The position numbers and the translations under genes are program-made. Below are positions 50,711-64,000 of a stretch of DNA of 64,000 nucleotides, piece by piece. The notes beneath the pieces were generated by a model that made no database searches, was not told where the DNA came from, and saw nothing but the letters and a program-made list of their open reading frames with translations. Location: contig NZ_CP054043.1 in the NCBI RefSeq assembly GCF_013282725.1, forward strand, positions 3,720,001-3,784,000. The letters run 5' to 3'. The number at the start of each line of letters is the position of its first letter. Positions within the stretch are counted from its first letter, which is position 1. This stretch comes from Yersinia mollaretii ATCC 43969 (GTDB lineage Bacteria; Pseudomonadota; Gammaproteobacteria; Enterobacterales; Enterobacteriaceae).

Positions 50711-52080
50711 CAGACCTCCTGTTGACAGGCTTTCAGTACTGCCAGAAATGCCTGTGCAGTTTGCTGTTGCAGTGGATGATATCTATCCACTATTACCGCT
50801 TTGCCTGCCACATAAACATCTCGAATTTGCGATTTGCCCCCCGCAAATAACCACCTATTCAGCAAAGAAGCGGATTTTGTACCCGCAATATAGGGATCAT
50901 CGCCATCCAAAACTAGCCAGTCTGCCCGATAACCTTCAGCTAACAGGCTAATTTTACTGGCACAAGCCTGCCGTCCGCCCGCGAGAGCTTGGGTATACAG
51001 CAAATCGGCGACAGCAGGATACTGTTTATTGGTCAGGCGATTACGCCGTTGATCACGCAAACGTTGACCATATTCCAACCAACGCAACTCCTCGACCACA
51101 TCCAGAGAAACGTGGCTATCGGACCCTATGCCCCAGCGCCCCTGATGTTGCAAATAGTCAACACCGGGGAAAATACCATCACCCAAATTTGCTTCCGTGG
51201 TTGGGCATAATCCAGCTACTGCCTGACTTTTTGCCAAACGCACAAGCTCTAACTCATCCAGATGGGTGGCATGAATCAAACACCACCGGCTATCGACGGG
51301 CAAATGGTCATACAACCATGCAACAGGCCGCTGCCCACTCCAATCCAAGCAGTCCTTAACTTCTTTTTGCTGCTCTGCAATATGAATATGTATCGGTAAC
51401 TGCTTATCTGAGGCATCAAGTACCTCCTGCATTTGGTTTAACTCCACCGCCCGCAGTGAGTGGAAACACAAGCCATGGTTTTGCAGCGGCTGGTTGGCAA
51501 GCTGTTTGCTGATAATCTGCTGCTGCGTAAGATAGCTCTCGGTGTTCTGAATAAAACGACGCTGCCCTTGTTGAGCCGGCTGAGCACCAAAGCCCGCATA
51601 ACTGTACAATACCGGCAACAGGGTCATTCCGATCCCTGCATCTTGCGCTGCCTGACTCAGCTGTGATGACATTTCACCCGGATCACGGTAGGGATTACCG
51701 TCGGTGTCGTGGTGTAAATAGTGAAACTCCGCGACTTGGGTGTAGCCCCCTTTTAGCATTTCGATATACAACTGGCGCGCAATCACACCAATATATTCCG
51801 GCGTCAATTGCTGTACCAGCCGATACATCAGGTCCCGCCAAGTCCAAAAACTATCTTGTGGATTACCTGCAATTTCTGCGAGTCCTGACATCATGCGTTG
51901 AAAGGCATGTGAGTGAAGATTTGGCATCCCTGGCACAATTGGCCCAGATAAAATTTGGCAATCTTCATCACTGCTACCGCTACAAATGCGCTGAATGATC
52001 CCCTGTTCATCAACAGTGATCTGCACATCCGTTGCCCATCCATCGGATAAAAAAGCACGTTTGGTAAAATAAACTGGCAT
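50710..52080 (-). CDS. hutF: Formimidoylglutamate deiminase
   Basis: HutF hydrolyses N-formimino-L-glutamate to N-formyl-L-glutamate and ammonia in the five-step histidine pathway. The 456-residue amidohydrolase has the metal site in MPNLHSHAFQRMMSGL (about 51-66), the catalytic HIHIAEQQKEV segment (about 229-239), HATHLDELEL and GSDSHVSLDVVEELR with the Asp ligand. With HutG it forms the formylglutamate route. It is divergent from hutC, with a HutC operator between them. Confidence 0.93.
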   Translation of the reverse strand: MPVYFTKRAFLSDGWATDVQITVDEQGIIQRICSGSSDEDCQILSGPIVPGMPNLHSHAFQRMMSGLAEIAGNPQDSFWTWRDLMYRLVQQLTPEYIGVIARQLYIEMLKGGYTQVAEFHYLHHDTDGNPYRDPGEMSSQLSQAAQDAGIGMTLLPVLYSYAGFGAQPAQQGQRRFIQNTESYLTQQQIISKQLANQPLQNHGLCFHSLRAVELNQMQEVLDASDKQLPIHIHIAEQQKEVKDCLDWSGQRPVAWLYDHLPVDSRWCLIHATHLDELELVRLAKSQAVAGLCPTTEANLGDGIFPGVDYLQHQGRWGIGSDSHVSLDVVEELRWLEYGQRLRDQRRNRLTNKQYPAVADLLYTQALAGGRQACASKISLLAEGYRADWLVLDGDDPYIAGTKSASLLNRWLFAGGKSQIRDVYVAGKAVIVDRYHPLQQQTAQAFLAVLKACQQEV

Positions 52081-52152
52081 AGCGATATCCCAATATTTTG
52101 TTCAGAGTCAAACGCGCTGGTAGCAGCGGCGTCAATTAATTAAGTCATCTAC

Positions 52153-52164
52153 TTGTATATACAT
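52153..52164. promoter_or_regulatory. HutC operator between hutF and hutC
   Basis: TTGTATATACAT contains the perfect palindrome TGTATATACA (52154-52163) and overlaps a second copy of TATACA at 52164-52169. The same core occurs before hutI. Such TGTATATACA sites are typical of HutC. It would control the divergent hutFD and hutC promoters. Confidence 0.75.
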
Positions 52165-52228
52165 ATACATACGCTAAATTCAACCTTAGACTTAACATAT
52201 GATTTTATTATTTGACGAGGTTAACGCC

Positions 52229-52996
52229 GTGGCGGAACAGCAAGCAGTCTTACAATTAAGTGCCGCAATGGACGATACGCCTGCGCCCATTTACCAACGA
52301 GTAAAATTGGCTATTATTCGTCAAATTCGGACCGGAATCTGGCAGCCCCACCAGCGAGTTCCCTCCGAAAGTGAGCTTGTTGCAGAGTTAGGTGTCAGCC
52401 GCATGACCATCAACCGAGCACTCCGTGAACTGACCAGCGAAGGTTTCCTTATTCGCATGCAAGGCGTGGGAACCTTTGTCGCTGAAGCAAAAGCGCACAG
52501 TGCCTTGCTGGAGGTTCATAATATTGCTGACGAAATTACGGCTCGTGGCCACCGCCACAGCAGTAAAATTCTGCAACTTGAGGCGCGCCCGGCAACCGCT
52601 GAAGAAGCGGCCTCGTTGGGTATTCAGCCCGGACAACAACTGTTCTACTCGCAAATTGTTCATTATGAGAATGACTATCCTATTCAGGTCGAAAACCGTT
52701 GTGTCAATCCAAACACTGCCCCCGACTACATGAAGCAGGATTTCAATCAGATAACCCCCTACAGCTATCTCACTCAAGTGGCTCCCCTCACCGAGGGTGA
52801 GCATATTGTTGAGGCGGTGATCCCAAGCCCAATCGAACGACAACTGCTGCAACTGGATGAACATGAACCCTGTCTGTTGATTCGCCGCCGAACTTGGTAT
52901 GGAAAAGCCATCGTGACTGCTGCTCAACTGCTCTATCCCGGTTCTCGCTATCAGCTCTATGGTCGTTTTACCCCACAAGGTACCGTGACGTCCTGA
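52229..52996 (+). CDS. hutC: Histidine utilization repressor
   Basis: HutC is a GntR-family repressor that releases DNA when urocanate is bound. The 255-residue protein has an N-terminal winged helix (PIYQRVKLAIIRQIRTGIWQ; VPSESELVAELGVSRMTINR, about 49-68) and a C-terminal UTRA ligand domain (PIQVENRCVNP; EHEPCLLIRRRTWY). The start is taken as GTG at 52229, with GAGG about 8 nt upstream; the ATG at 52199 has no ribosome binding site. It very probably represses itself and both hut operons. Confidence 0.93.
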   Translation: MAEQQAVLQLSAAMDDTPAPIYQRVKLAIIRQIRTGIWQPHQRVPSESELVAELGVSRMTINRALRELTSEGFLIRMQGVGTFVAEAKAHSALLEVHNIADEITARGHRHSSKILQLEARPATAEEAASLGIQPGQQLFYSQIVHYENDYPIQVENRCVNPNTAPDYMKQDFNQITPYSYLTQVAPLTEGEHIVEAVIPSPIERQLLQLDEHEPCLLIRRRTWYGKAIVTAAQLLYPGSRYQLYGRFTPQGTVTS

Positions 52997-53091
52997 ACAA
53001 TTTTATTTCTCTGCGAGAACTGCGAAGTGTTACGCAATTGTTGAAATCCTTATCTTGATGATAGTGAATTTATGCGCTAGGTTGTCCATGA

Positions 53092-53103
53092 TTGTATATA
53101 CAA
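53092..53103. promoter_or_regulatory. HutC operator upstream of hutI
   Basis: TTGTATATACAA is a perfect 12-bp palindrome, 33 bases before the hutI start. It shares the TGTATATACA core with the site at 52154, so hutIG has its own HutC-controlled promoter. Confidence 0.8.
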
Positions 53104-53136
53104 CTTAATTTCGTCTTTTTTTTGGGGAGTGGAATC

Positions 53137-54354
53137 GTGTCAGAAATTCACTGCGACAGCCTGTGGTACGGCGCCGATATCGTGACCATGCAGGGTGGGA
53201 AGTATCACCTGATACCGCAAGGTGCGATGGCGGTGACTGGCGGTAAAATCGTCTGGATAGGTCCACATAGCGAACTTCCCGCATTCAATGCCTCACGCGA
53301 GGTCGTCTATCAAGGTGGCCTAATTACCCCCGGATTGATTGATTGCCATACTCATCTGGTTTTCGGTGGTGATCGCAGTGCTGAATTTGAGCAACGCCTT
53401 AATGGCGTGAGTTATGCCGAAATCGCGGCTCAAGGCGGCGGTATCCTCTCTACTGTCAAAGCCACTCGAAACAGCAGTGAACAGCAACTACTAGAACAAG
53501 CTCTATTTCGCCTAACACCGCTGCTGGCTGAGGGCGTAACTTGTATTGAGATTAAGTCCGGTTACGGCCTTGACCTTGAAAGTGAAATAAAAATGCTGCG
53601 GGTGGCTCGTCAGTTGGGAGAATTACTGCCCATCACGGTGAAAACGACGTGCTTGGCGGCCCATGCTTTACCACCTGAATTTGCAGACCGGGCTGATGAC
53701 TATATTGATTTCGTTTGCCACACCATCATTCCGCACGTCGCCACAGAGGGGCTGGCCGATGCCGTTGACGCTTTTTGTGAGCATCTGGCGTTTTCGCCCG
53801 CACAAGTTGAACGCGTATTTTTAGCTGCCCGCCAAGCTGGGCTGCCCATCAAACTCCATGCCGAACAGCTTTCTGCACTCAATGGCAGCACTCTGGCCGC
53901 CAGCTATAATGCGCTCTCCGCCGATCATCTCGAATATGCAACCGAGTCAGATATTCAGGCAATGGGTAAAGCGGGGACTGTCGCGGTGTTGTTACCCGGT
54001 GCCTATTATTTGCTGCGGGAAACACAATGCCCCCCAGTTGAGTTGTTCCGCCAATATAATGTACCAATGGCTTTAGCCAGCGATGCTAACCCCGGGACAT
54101 CCCCTGCACTCTCCTTACGTTTAATGCTGAATATGGCTTGCACACTGTTCCGCATGACCCCAGAAGAAGCGCTGGCAGGTGTCACTTGTCATGCAGCGCA
54201 GGCCCTTGGCTTGCAAGAGACTCAGGGCACTTTGGAAGTCGGTAAATTAGCGAACTGGGTTCATTGGCCATTATCTCGCCCTGCCGAATTGGCTTATTGG
54301 CTGGGTGGCCAATTACCTGCGGCCGTCGTTTTCCAAGGAGAAACCCGCCCATGA
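53137..54354 (+). CDS. hutI: Imidazolonepropionase
   Basis: HutI opens imidazolone-5-propionate to N-formimino-L-glutamate. The 405-residue metal-dependent amidohydrolase has [19 protein letters not shown] (about 62-80) with the metal-binding His pair, [30 protein letters not shown] and SDANPGTSP (about 317-325). The GTG start at 53137 is preferred because GGGGAG stands 8 nt upstream; the ATG at 53092 lies within the HutC operator. Its stop overlaps hutG by 4 bases. Confidence 0.95.
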   Translation: MSEIHCDSLWYGADIVTMQGGKYHLIPQGAMAVTGGKIVWIGPHSELPAFNASREVVYQGGLITPGLIDCHTHLVFGGDRSAEFEQRLNGVSYAEIAAQGGGILSTVKATRNSSEQQLLEQALFRLTPLLAEGVTCIEIKSGYGLDLESEIKMLRVARQLGELLPITVKTTCLAAHALPPEFADRADDYIDFVCHTIIPHVATEGLADAVDAFCEHLAFSPAQVERVFLAARQAGLPIKLHAEQLSALNGSTLAASYNALSADHLEYATESDIQAMGKAGTVAVLLPGAYYLLRETQCPPVELFRQYNVPMALASDANPGTSPALSLRLMLNMACTLFRMTPEEALAGVTCHAAQALGLQETQGTLEVGKLANWVHWPLSRPAELAYWLGGQLPAAVVFQGETRP

Positions 54355-55160
54355 ATATCGTTGACCCTTTGAGTTTCCGTGCGGGTAAGCTGCCTTTATT
54401 AATCAGTATTCCTCACGCCGGAACGCGACTGACCCCCGCCGTGGAAGCGGGGCTGTCAGATGCCGCTCGTCCTTTATCAGATACCGACTGGCACATTCCT
54501 CGTCTCTATGACTTTGCCCATGAGATGGGGGCCAGCATAGTGATCGGCAACTACTCTCGCTTGGTGGTTGATCTTAATCGACCAGAGGATGACCAGCCGC
54601 TGTATAGCACCGCGACCACGGGCTTATTCCCTGAAACACTTTTTGATGGCCGCCCCTGTTTTATGCCGGGTAAAACACCGTCACCGCAGGAGCGCCAATC
54701 CTACTTACAACAGATCTGGCGACCCTATCATCAACAACTGCAATCAGAGCTGGATCGCCTTAAAAACCAGTTTGGCTATGCATTATTATTAGATGCTCAC
54801 TCAATTGCCTCAGTTATTCCGAGATTGTTTGAGGGGCAACTGCCCGATTTGAACTTTGGGACGAACAGTGGGGCCAGTTGTGCACCCTCATTGAGTGAGC
54901 AGTTGATCGAATGCTGTCAGTACAACTCCTCATTCAGCCACGTATTAAATGGCCGTTTTAAGGGGGGGTACATCACTCGGGCATATGGCTCACCTCAAGA
55001 TCATCAGCACGCAGTACAGTTGGAGTTATCGCAGCTCAACTATATGTCTGAAACCGTGCCTTATCCCTACTTGCCTGAACGGGCAACGCATTTACAGCAA
55101 TTACTCCAACAGCTGATTAATAAAATGCTGTTATGGGGTGAACATCACTACCCGCGCTGA
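54351..55160 (+). CDS. hutG: N-formylglutamate amidohydrolase
   Basis: HutG hydrolyses N-formylglutamate to glutamate and formate, completing the route that starts with HutF. The 269-residue enzyme has [16 protein letters not shown] (about 14-29), [36 protein letters not shown] (about 142-161) and [21 protein letters not shown] (about 203 onward). ATG 54351 has AAGGAG upstream and starts within the hutI stop; a longer frame from 54264 is not used. hutH and hutU, needed for the first two steps, are not in this window. Confidence 0.94.
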   Translation: MNIVDPLSFRAGKLPLLISIPHAGTRLTPAVEAGLSDAARPLSDTDWHIPRLYDFAHEMGASIVIGNYSRLVVDLNRPEDDQPLYSTATTGLFPETLFDGRPCFMPGKTPSPQERQSYLQQIWRPYHQQLQSELDRLKNQFGYALLLDAHSIASVIPRLFEGQLPDLNFGTNSGASCAPSLSEQLIECCQYNSSFSHVLNGRFKGGYITRAYGSPQDHQHAVQLELSQLNYMSETVPYPYLPERATHLQQLLQQLINKMLLWGEHHYPR

Positions 55161-55237
55161 TTTCTCACAAATCATTAGCCGCAAGTAATTACCCCCACTT
55201 ATCGTGCTAACTGAGATAACTGAGATAATTGAAATGC

Positions 55238-55268
55238 AAAAAAGGCGGGGTTATCCCCGCCTTTTTAA
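55238..55268. terminator. Bidirectional terminator between hutG and the porin gene
   Basis: AAAAAGGCGGGG and CCCCGCCTTTTT form a 12-bp stem with a TTAT loop. It serves the convergent hutG and porin genes. Confidence 0.92.
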
Positions 55269-55318
55269 TTCACCAATTTCCGACACAGAAAAGGGTAATA
55301 ATGACTGCTTAAATTAAC

Positions 55319-56401
55319 TTAGAAACGGTAAGTCAGGTTAACTGCAACAATATCATCTGTACCCAGACCCAGTGGGTTGTTTTCATCCAGCAAGTTAATC
55401 TGGTAGTCAACATAGGTGAACATGTTTTTGTTGATGTAGTAAGTCACACCGATTTCAGCATATTTCAGCAAATCAGCATCACCGACCACTGATAGGTCTT
55501 TGCCTTTAGACTGAACATAAGCGATTGATGGGCGAATACCATTTTCGAACTGGTACTGAGCCACCAATTCTACGTTCTGAGTTTTGTTCGCAATCAGTGC
55601 CTTGTATGGGGTCATGTTCAGCGTTTCGCCGTACATTGCTGCAATGTAAACTTGGTTTGCATCGTACTTCAGCGCTGTCGCCCAAGCCTGAGCTTTGTCA
55701 CCGGTAGCACTGTTAGCCAGATTTTTCTGACCCAGAGTACGGTTGGAAGAAGAGTAGGCAGCTGCGAAGCCAACACCACTGCCTTCGATGTCTTGATAAT
55801 CAACAGACAAGCCGAAACCGTCGCCGTTAGCTTTCTGAATGGCACGCTCGTTCTTAGTGGTATCGCCATCATCATTGTGGCCTTGATACTGCGCGGCAAC
55901 ATTCAGACCTTTTACCAGACCAAAGAAGTCTGAGTTACGGTAAGTTGCCAAGCCGGTAGAACGGCCAGTCATATAGTTATCGGTGTAAGCGATTGAGTCA
56001 CCACCGAATTCTGGCAACATGTCGGTGTAAGCCAGTGCGTCATAAACTACGCCGTAGTTACGGCCATAATCGAAAGAGCCAAATTCAGCAAATTTCAAAC
56101 CAGCAAAGCCCAGACGGGTTTTATTGCCCTTATCGCCCTGAGATTCAGCATTGTTTGCTGCAACGTTATATTCCCACTGGCCAAAACCGGTCAGTTGGCT
56201 ATTAATTTGTGTTTCGCCTTTAAAGCCGAAACGAACATAAGTCGCATCTGCGTTATCATGATTTGTAAAAAGGTATTTAGCGGCTACGCGGCCATAAAGA
56301 TCCAGCTTGTTGCCATCTTTATTATAAATTTCTGCTGCGTTTGACAGAGTAGGAACCATACTCAAGGTGACCGCTAAGGCCAGCACACTGCGCTTCATCA
56401 T
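55319..56401 (-). CDS. General outer-membrane porin (OmpC/OmpF family)
   Basis: The 360-residue precursor has a signal peptide ([21 protein letters not shown]) and the general porin pattern: [21 protein letters not shown] at the mature start, [42 protein letters not shown] with the constriction loop L3, and a terminal YRF with Phe last. It should form trimeric beta-barrels for small hydrophilic solutes. Two adjacent ATG codons (56401 and 56398) are possible starts. Which Yersinia porin it corresponds to is not certain. A 711-bp AT-rich region precedes it. Confidence 0.93.
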   Translation of the reverse strand: MMKRSVLALAVTLSMVPTLSNAAEIYNKDGNKLDLYGRVAAKYLFTNHDNADATYVRFGFKGETQINSQLTGFGQWEYNVAANNAESQGDKGNKTRLGFAGLKFAEFGSFDYGRNYGVVYDALAYTDMLPEFGGDSIAYTDNYMTGRSTGLATYRNSDFFGLVKGLNVAAQYQGHNDDGDTTKNERAIQKANGDGFGLSVDYQDIEGSGVGFAAAYSSSNRTLGQKNLANSATGDKAQAWATALKYDANQVYIAAMYGETLNMTPYKALIANKTQNVELVAQYQFENGIRPSIAYVQSKGKDLSVVGDADLLKYAEIGVTYYINKNMFTYVDYQINLLDENNPLGLGTDDIVAVNLTYRF

Positions 56402-57112
56402 TATTTTTTCCTTTAAATTTTAATAAAACTAACCCGCCGGACTAAATTGGTTTTAGCCTCATAAAAGTTAATTTTTAATTTTTTATAGTGACCTGTCTTG
56501 TAAAGCGAATAGACATTATCATTAAGCACGAAAAGTTAAAACGGTAAATTTGAAGATATATACGTTTAAACAGGTAATCAATTGTAACAAAATGTGTTTT
56601 TTGGAACTTTTTATAACTCGTTGATTAAAAGAGATTTTAAGTAATTAGATATAACCAAAATAGTGCAATAGCACCAATTTAGTGCGAAGTCATTTCAATT
56701 TGTTTCTTTTTTGTTCTATTTGACAATAAGATTTGTAAAATGGAGTGGATATCACAGTTCTATTGCACTTTTTTATATATTCAATGCAACTTAATGGCTA
56801 TTTAAAATCCCAAAAGTGAGTCTGACCTGTCCTATTTGGTGCAATAAACATAAAAGGCATTAATAGGTTTGTAAAAAGTGTGCCTTTAGCCTGTTATTAA
56901 TTGGACGGTTTTTTATTAATAGCATGAGGACTATATAGCGAGGGATAAGATATCTTTTAATTTAATGGGTGAAAAATGAGCTATTGTTTCTGATAGCCCA
57001 TTTTTTGTACACTAAAAAAGATATATAGCTTTGAATTTAGCTTAAGGAATACTTCCTTTGGTGATATTACCCTACGTCACTATCTACGCCGGTATTGGTA
57101 ATCGGCTCTTAT
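56402..57112. other. Long AT-rich upstream region of the porin gene
   Basis: This 711-bp region lies between the porin start and the astE stop. The part from 56402 to about 56970 is very AT-rich, as usual for OmpR- and H-NS-controlled porin promoters. The ast terminator is at 56972-57006. I cannot place OmpR sites or an antisense RNA with confidence. Confidence 0.45.
56972..57006 (-). terminator. Terminator of the ast operon
   Basis: On the minus strand, ATGGGCTAT and ATAGCTCAT form a stem with an 8-base loop, followed by TTTTTC. It lies about 110 bases past the astE stop. Confidence 0.75.
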
Positions 57113-58108
57113 TTAAACTCTGGGTAACTCACTTTCATCCATTTGCACCAACATGATCCCTGCTCGTAACCCCATCGCGACCCGTGGATTGGGAAATAAG
57201 ATCCATTCTGCTTCATGTTGGACACGATAAGACTCATTCGATTGTTCAGTCAGCCGTGTCCCTTGCCTGAAACGAGTAAAGTTCAGTGTGTCATCTGCTA
57301 CCAAAAGTTGAAAATCGGGCTGCTGTTTTAGCAGTGATTTGACCACTCGGTAGAAAATCATCGCCTGTGTCGTGCGTTTTGGCAGTGGCCCACCACTGAC
57401 TAATGCCTTCAATCCCGCAATAATCGCGCTAAATTGTGTCAGTTGATTCTCACCAAATGGCAGCGCCTTTCCTAGCTCCAGTGTGCAGCTTGCCGCCAGA
57501 CAGTGCTCACTGCTGAAGTGCGCGAAGGTTCCCCCTGCCGAGGTGTGCATCACCAGCGCGTCCAGCTCAATATCTTGCAGCCAGCGCAGCATTGCCGCCG
57601 AGTACGGCGCGGATTGGTAAGGTAATAGGCCAAAGCGAATATGATGTGAACCTCGAATTGCGGTGTGTAAATCATAATGCAGTCGCATTGATTGGCTATC
57701 GGCATCAAAAAAATCTATCACCGTCTGTTCGAGAAACGCTGCCCTTTTTGGCTCCTCTCCCGACGGGGAGTTCTGATGACGCCCGCCAAACATGCGGTTG
57801 ATATCCGCCGTGAGATAGCGCTCCCCTGCTCTTATCGCCGGTGGATTGCCTAATATCACCAATAAACGCACGGCCAGCGGCAATTTGCCCAGCAATAGCT
57901 CGGTGACTAATTGATTGATGATCTCAATCGGTGCGGTTTCATTCCCATGGATACCGGCAGAGAGCACCACCGACTGCGTATAACCCCCATGGGGCGTCAA
58001 CATCAACGCCCCTTCGCCGAGCCATTGCCATGTGAGGTTTGCCGTTTCACCTTGTGTGGTTTGCGGCGAATGGCCCGAGAGTGTCACCGACAAAATATCT
58101 AGCATCAT
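57113..58108 (-). CDS. astE: Succinylglutamate desuccinylase
   Basis: AstE splits N2-succinylglutamate into glutamate and succinate, the last step of the AST arginine pathway. The 331-residue zinc carboxypeptidase-like enzyme has VLSAGIHGNETAPIEII (about 48-64) with zinc-binding His and Glu, ADINRMFGGRHQ, and LHYDLHTAIRGSHHIRFGLL with the third ligand. TLELGKALPFGENQL follows. The ATG at 58108 is chosen because GGGG lies 8 nt upstream; a TTG at 58111 and an ATG at 58105 are alternatives. It closes the astCADBE operon. Confidence 0.93.
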   Translation of the reverse strand: MMLDILSVTLSGHSPQTTQGETANLTWQWLGEGALMLTPHGGYTQSVVLSAGIHGNETAPIEIINQLVTELLLGKLPLAVRLLVILGNPPAIRAGERYLTADINRMFGGRHQNSPSGEEPKRAAFLEQTVIDFFDADSQSMRLHYDLHTAIRGSHHIRFGLLPYQSAPYSAAMLRWLQDIELDALVMHTSAGGTFAHFSSEHCLAASCTLELGKALPFGENQLTQFSAIIAGLKALVSGGPLPKRTTQAMIFYRVVKSLLKQQPDFQLLVADDTLNFTRFRQGTRLTEQSNESYRVQHEAEWILFPNPRVAMGLRAGIMLVQMDESELPRV

Positions 58109-58131
58109 CAAATCTTCCCCTTGCTTTATAC

Positions 58132-59475
58132 CTAATCTCGCTGGAACGGGTATACCGAGCCAAGGTTGAGTATTCGCGTCAGTTCATCTAAGGCTTGTCG
58201 CCCCTCTTGCAAGAGCTGAGGGTCAGCTAAGTCTTTAAATTGCAGGTGATCACGATAATGTTGGTCAACCCAATTATTCAGTGTGACAAACAGTGCCGGG
58301 GTCATCATCACTCGGCTGTTCACGGCCGGTAACTCAACCTCATTCAGCGCCACGCGCAAACGCAAACAGGCCGGGCCACCGCCATTACGCATACTTTCAC
58401 GCAGATCAAATACCCTGACTTCATCAATGGGTCCACCGCTATTGATCAGTTCAGACAGATACCGCCACACTGCGGGGTTTTCTTGTGACTCCTGCGGAAT
58501 AATCAGCAGCATTTTGCCGTTGGGTTTACTCAACAACTGGCTGTTAAATAGATAGGTCGAAACAGCATCAGCAACTGACACCTCAGCAACCGGCACTTCA
58601 ATTGTGACTAGTTGTTGTTCAATGCTCCCCATTTTGCGGCGCAGATCATCCATCACTTGAAACTCTGGCACAAATGCATGCTGGTGATGGAACAATACAT
58701 TTTGATTACTGACCGCGATAACATCATTGTGAAAGACCCCTTGGTCAATCACAGCGGGATTTTGCTGCACAAAAACCGTCTGTTCAGGCGCTAACTGGTG
58801 CAAGCGCGCGACGGCTTGACTGGCTTCCAGTGTTTGGCGGGCAGGATATCGACTCGGATGGGTGCCGTTTTCCAGCCCTTTACGGCCATAAACGAACATC
58901 TGAATCGCCGGGCTGTCATACTCGCCGCCCAGACGATTGTGATTCGCCGCCCCCTCATCGCCAAACAGTTCTACCGAGGGTAAAGCCTCGTGATGAACAA
59001 AGTGGCGATGGTTGTTGAATACCGCTTTTAACAGCGCAGAGGTGGTATCCGCCTCAATCGCTCGGTGAAATTTATTGTTCAAATTGGCGACAGTAAAATG
59101 GACGCGCCCATCGCGGCTGTCCGCCGAGGGAGAAACTGTCGCGGCGTTAGCAGTCCACATTGAGGAGGCGGAGCTGACCGCCGATAACAAGCGCGGCGAC
59201 TGGCGGGCCACTTCACTCAAGACTTGCTCATCTGAGCCACTGAATCCCAACTGCCGCAGAACCCCGATAGCGGGGCGTTCTTGTGGCGGCAAAACACCTT
59301 GTTTGTAGCCTAAATCAGCCAGCGCCTTCATTTTTAGCAACCCCTGTTTGGCGGCCAAACGGGGGTTAGAGATGCTATTTTGATGGGTCGTCGAGGCTTC
59401 ATTGCCAAAAGACAATCCAGCATAGTGATGTGTCAGTCCAACCAATCCATCAAAGTTAACTTCATAGCCTGCCAT
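58132..59475 (-). CDS. astB: N-succinylarginine dihydrolase
   Basis: AstB converts N2-succinylarginine to N2-succinylornithine, releasing two NH3 and CO2. The 447-residue protein has the amidinotransferase-like fold with catalytic Cys, His and Glu. It begins [20 protein letters not shown] and contains [26 protein letters not shown] residues, [21 protein letters not shown] with an active-site Glu/His region, and [13 protein letters not shown] at the end with the Cys. The ATG at 59475 has AGGGAGAA upstream; the longer frame to 59520 is not family-like. Confidence 0.95.
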   Translation of the reverse strand: MAGYEVNFDGLVGLTHHYAGLSFGNEASTTHQNSISNPRLAAKQGLLKMKALADLGYKQGVLPPQERPAIGVLRQLGFSGSDEQVLSEVARQSPRLLSAVSSASSMWTANAATVSPSADSRDGRVHFTVANLNNKFHRAIEADTTSALLKAVFNNHRHFVHHEALPSVELFGDEGAANHNRLGGEYDSPAIQMFVYGRKGLENGTHPSRYPARQTLEASQAVARLHQLAPEQTVFVQQNPAVIDQGVFHNDVIAVSNQNVLFHHQHAFVPEFQVMDDLRRKMGSIEQQLVTIEVPVAEVSVADAVSTYLFNSQLLSKPNGKMLLIIPQESQENPAVWRYLSELINSGGPIDEVRVFDLRESMRNGGGPACLRLRVALNEVELPAVNSRVMMTPALFVTLNNWVDQHYRDHLQFKDLADPQLLQEGRQALDELTRILNLGSVYPFQRD

Positions 59476-59497
59476 CCTAATTCTCCCTTCGCGCGGA

Positions 59498-62034
<2,537 letters not shown>

Positions 62035-62063
62035 ATTCAAGGTCCTTGCTGACTGCATAAATG

Positions 62064-63419
<1,356 letters not shown>

Positions 63420-63439
63420 TCACCTGATATAAAGTGTAC

Positions 63440-63455
63440 AGCAGCATTCGTGCCA
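63440..63455 (-). promoter_or_regulatory. Sigma-54 promoter of the astCADBE operon
   Basis: On the minus strand TGGCACG-AATG-CTGCT matches the sigma-54 consensus TGGCACG-N4-TTGCW at all but one base, with the essential GG and GC at the correct 10-bp spacing. It would start transcription near 63428, about 120 nt before astC. E. coli astC likewise has a sigma-54 promoter. Confidence 0.85.
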
Positions 63456-63510
63456 CACCATATGCAATGTGAATAAAATGTATAAATTCCATTAAAACAA
63501 GAATTTAAAT

Positions 63511-63524
63511 TGCATAATTATGCA
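63511..63524. promoter_or_regulatory. ArgR-like box upstream of the ast promoter
   Basis: TGCATAATTATGCA is a perfect 14-bp palindrome that differs symmetrically by two bases from the ArgR half-sites (TGAAT-N4-ATTCA). A second GAAT-N6-ATTC is next to it (63525-63538). ArgR activates ast in enteric bacteria, so the position about 55 bp upstream of the sigma-54 site is sensible. Confidence 0.5.
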
Positions 63525-63878
63525 GAATACCCGCATTCATACTGTACTACAGTCACTTAACTGGCTAATAATGTGGGCTTGTAGAGCAATTATATGCATT
63601 TGTTATCAATTTTGATTTTTGCTCTGTCAGATCACAGTTTAGCAACATATAAATAACAACAGCGGTTCCTGTTGCCCTACAAATGAGCACTGAATGCTTC
63701 AATTGAGTGCATTTCTACTGCGTGAAAAAAGGGGCTGGCGGCAAGAAATAAGCGAGTTATGCATCATAACGGGGGTGAAATGACCGCCATATCGCTAGCA
63801 TATAATGCTGCTTTGGCCCCACTTCTGGAGCCATTTGATTCGTGAATTGATTTGAATTGAGCCATTGAGGTGAGAGGG

Positions 63879-64000
63879 CTAGCGGAAGCGACTGTTATAG
63901 GTGTCGTGGCTCAGTTGGTGAATCAATTGCGCCAAAATTTGGATCGCCTTTTGGCTCTGCTCTGACCAAGCAAAAGAGGCATTGAGTCGAAAGCAGTGAT
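63879..64000 (-). CDS. C-terminal fragment of a probable MocR-type regulator (cut by the right edge)
   Basis: Only the last 39 codons and the stop (complement of 63879-63881) are present. The residues read HCFRLNASFAWSEQSQ and then a helix KAIQILAQLIHQL. This looks like the C-terminal end of the aminotransferase-like domain of MocR (GntR/PLP-dependent) regulators, where a phrase like LRLNFS-x-W precedes a final helix. The assignment is a recognition from a short fragment and could be wrong. Confidence 0.45.
   Translation of the reverse strand, partial: HCFRLNASFAWSEQSQKAIQILAQLIHQLSHDTYNSRFR

Noticed and set aside
53092..53136. ATG at 53092 as the hutI start
   Set aside because: It lies inside the palindromic HutC operator, lacks a Shine-Dalgarno sequence, and adds residues not found in HutI; GTG at 53137 fits better.
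63686..63709. GCAC...GTGC pair as an NtrC enhancer
   Set aside because: The half-sites are 16 bp apart instead of 5-7 and the centre has no similarity to the NtrC consensus.

Overview
The window looks like a chromosomal segment of a Yersinia species, probably of the Y. enterocolitica-like group. The basis is gene order close to the Escherichia coli blocks aspS-yecD-yecE-yecN-cmoAB, rimJ-yceH-mviM-murJ, ghrA-ycdX-ycdY, hemA-prfA-prmC-sirB2-sirB1-kdsA, lolB-ispE-prs and ychH-pth-ychF, together with intergenic repeats of two kinds described from yersiniae (ERIC and YPAL). The species is inferred; no rRNA is present.

Layout. 1-7.9 kb: aspS (cut by the left edge), the yecD/yecE/yecN group, a small AT-rich island with two unrecognised genes (3837-4609), the tRNA-modifying pair cmoA-cmoB, and cutC. 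Tandem ERIC arrays lie between yecD and yecE and between cmoB and cutC. 8-20.3 kb: yecM, argS, murJ-mviM-yceH-rimJ, mdtH, yceB, ycdY-ycdX-ghrA and two tRNA-Ser(GGA) genes, with a YPAL element between yceB and ycdY. 20.3-36.2 kb: a membrane diguanylate cyclase, dauA (second YPAL in its terminator), the hemA-to-kdsA operon, lolB-ispE, prs, ychH, pth, an unrecognised membrane-anchored gene, and ychF.

36.3-43.0 kb is the most unusual accessory block. A heavy-metal/oxidant-type two-component system is flanked by a divergent exported hydrolase with a Cys nucleophile. Downstream are three exported proteins (a carboxymuconolactone decarboxylase-like protein, a cupin closely resembling the Granulicella hydroxynitrile lyase type, and an alpha/beta hydrolase) and then an aldo/keto reductase. 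The same 16-bp palindrome, CTGACA-N4-TGTCAG, occurs in the divergent promoter region and again in front of the exported-protein operon, so the block looks like one regulon acting in the periplasm.

43.2-50 kb: the amidase-activator-like lipoprotein actS, an RpiB/LacAB-type isomerase, zinT with a Zur box, and a CUT2-type sugar ABC transporter. 50.1-55.2 kb: histidine degradation genes hutD-hutF / hutC-hutI-hutG with two HutC operators; hutH and hutU are absent here. 55.3-56.4 kb: a general porin. 57.1-63.3 kb: the complete arginine succinyltransferase operon astCADBE, preceded by a sigma-54 promoter and an ArgR-like box. The right edge cuts a probable MocR-type regulator. The two nitrogen-scavenging pathways, hut and ast, both yield glutamate.
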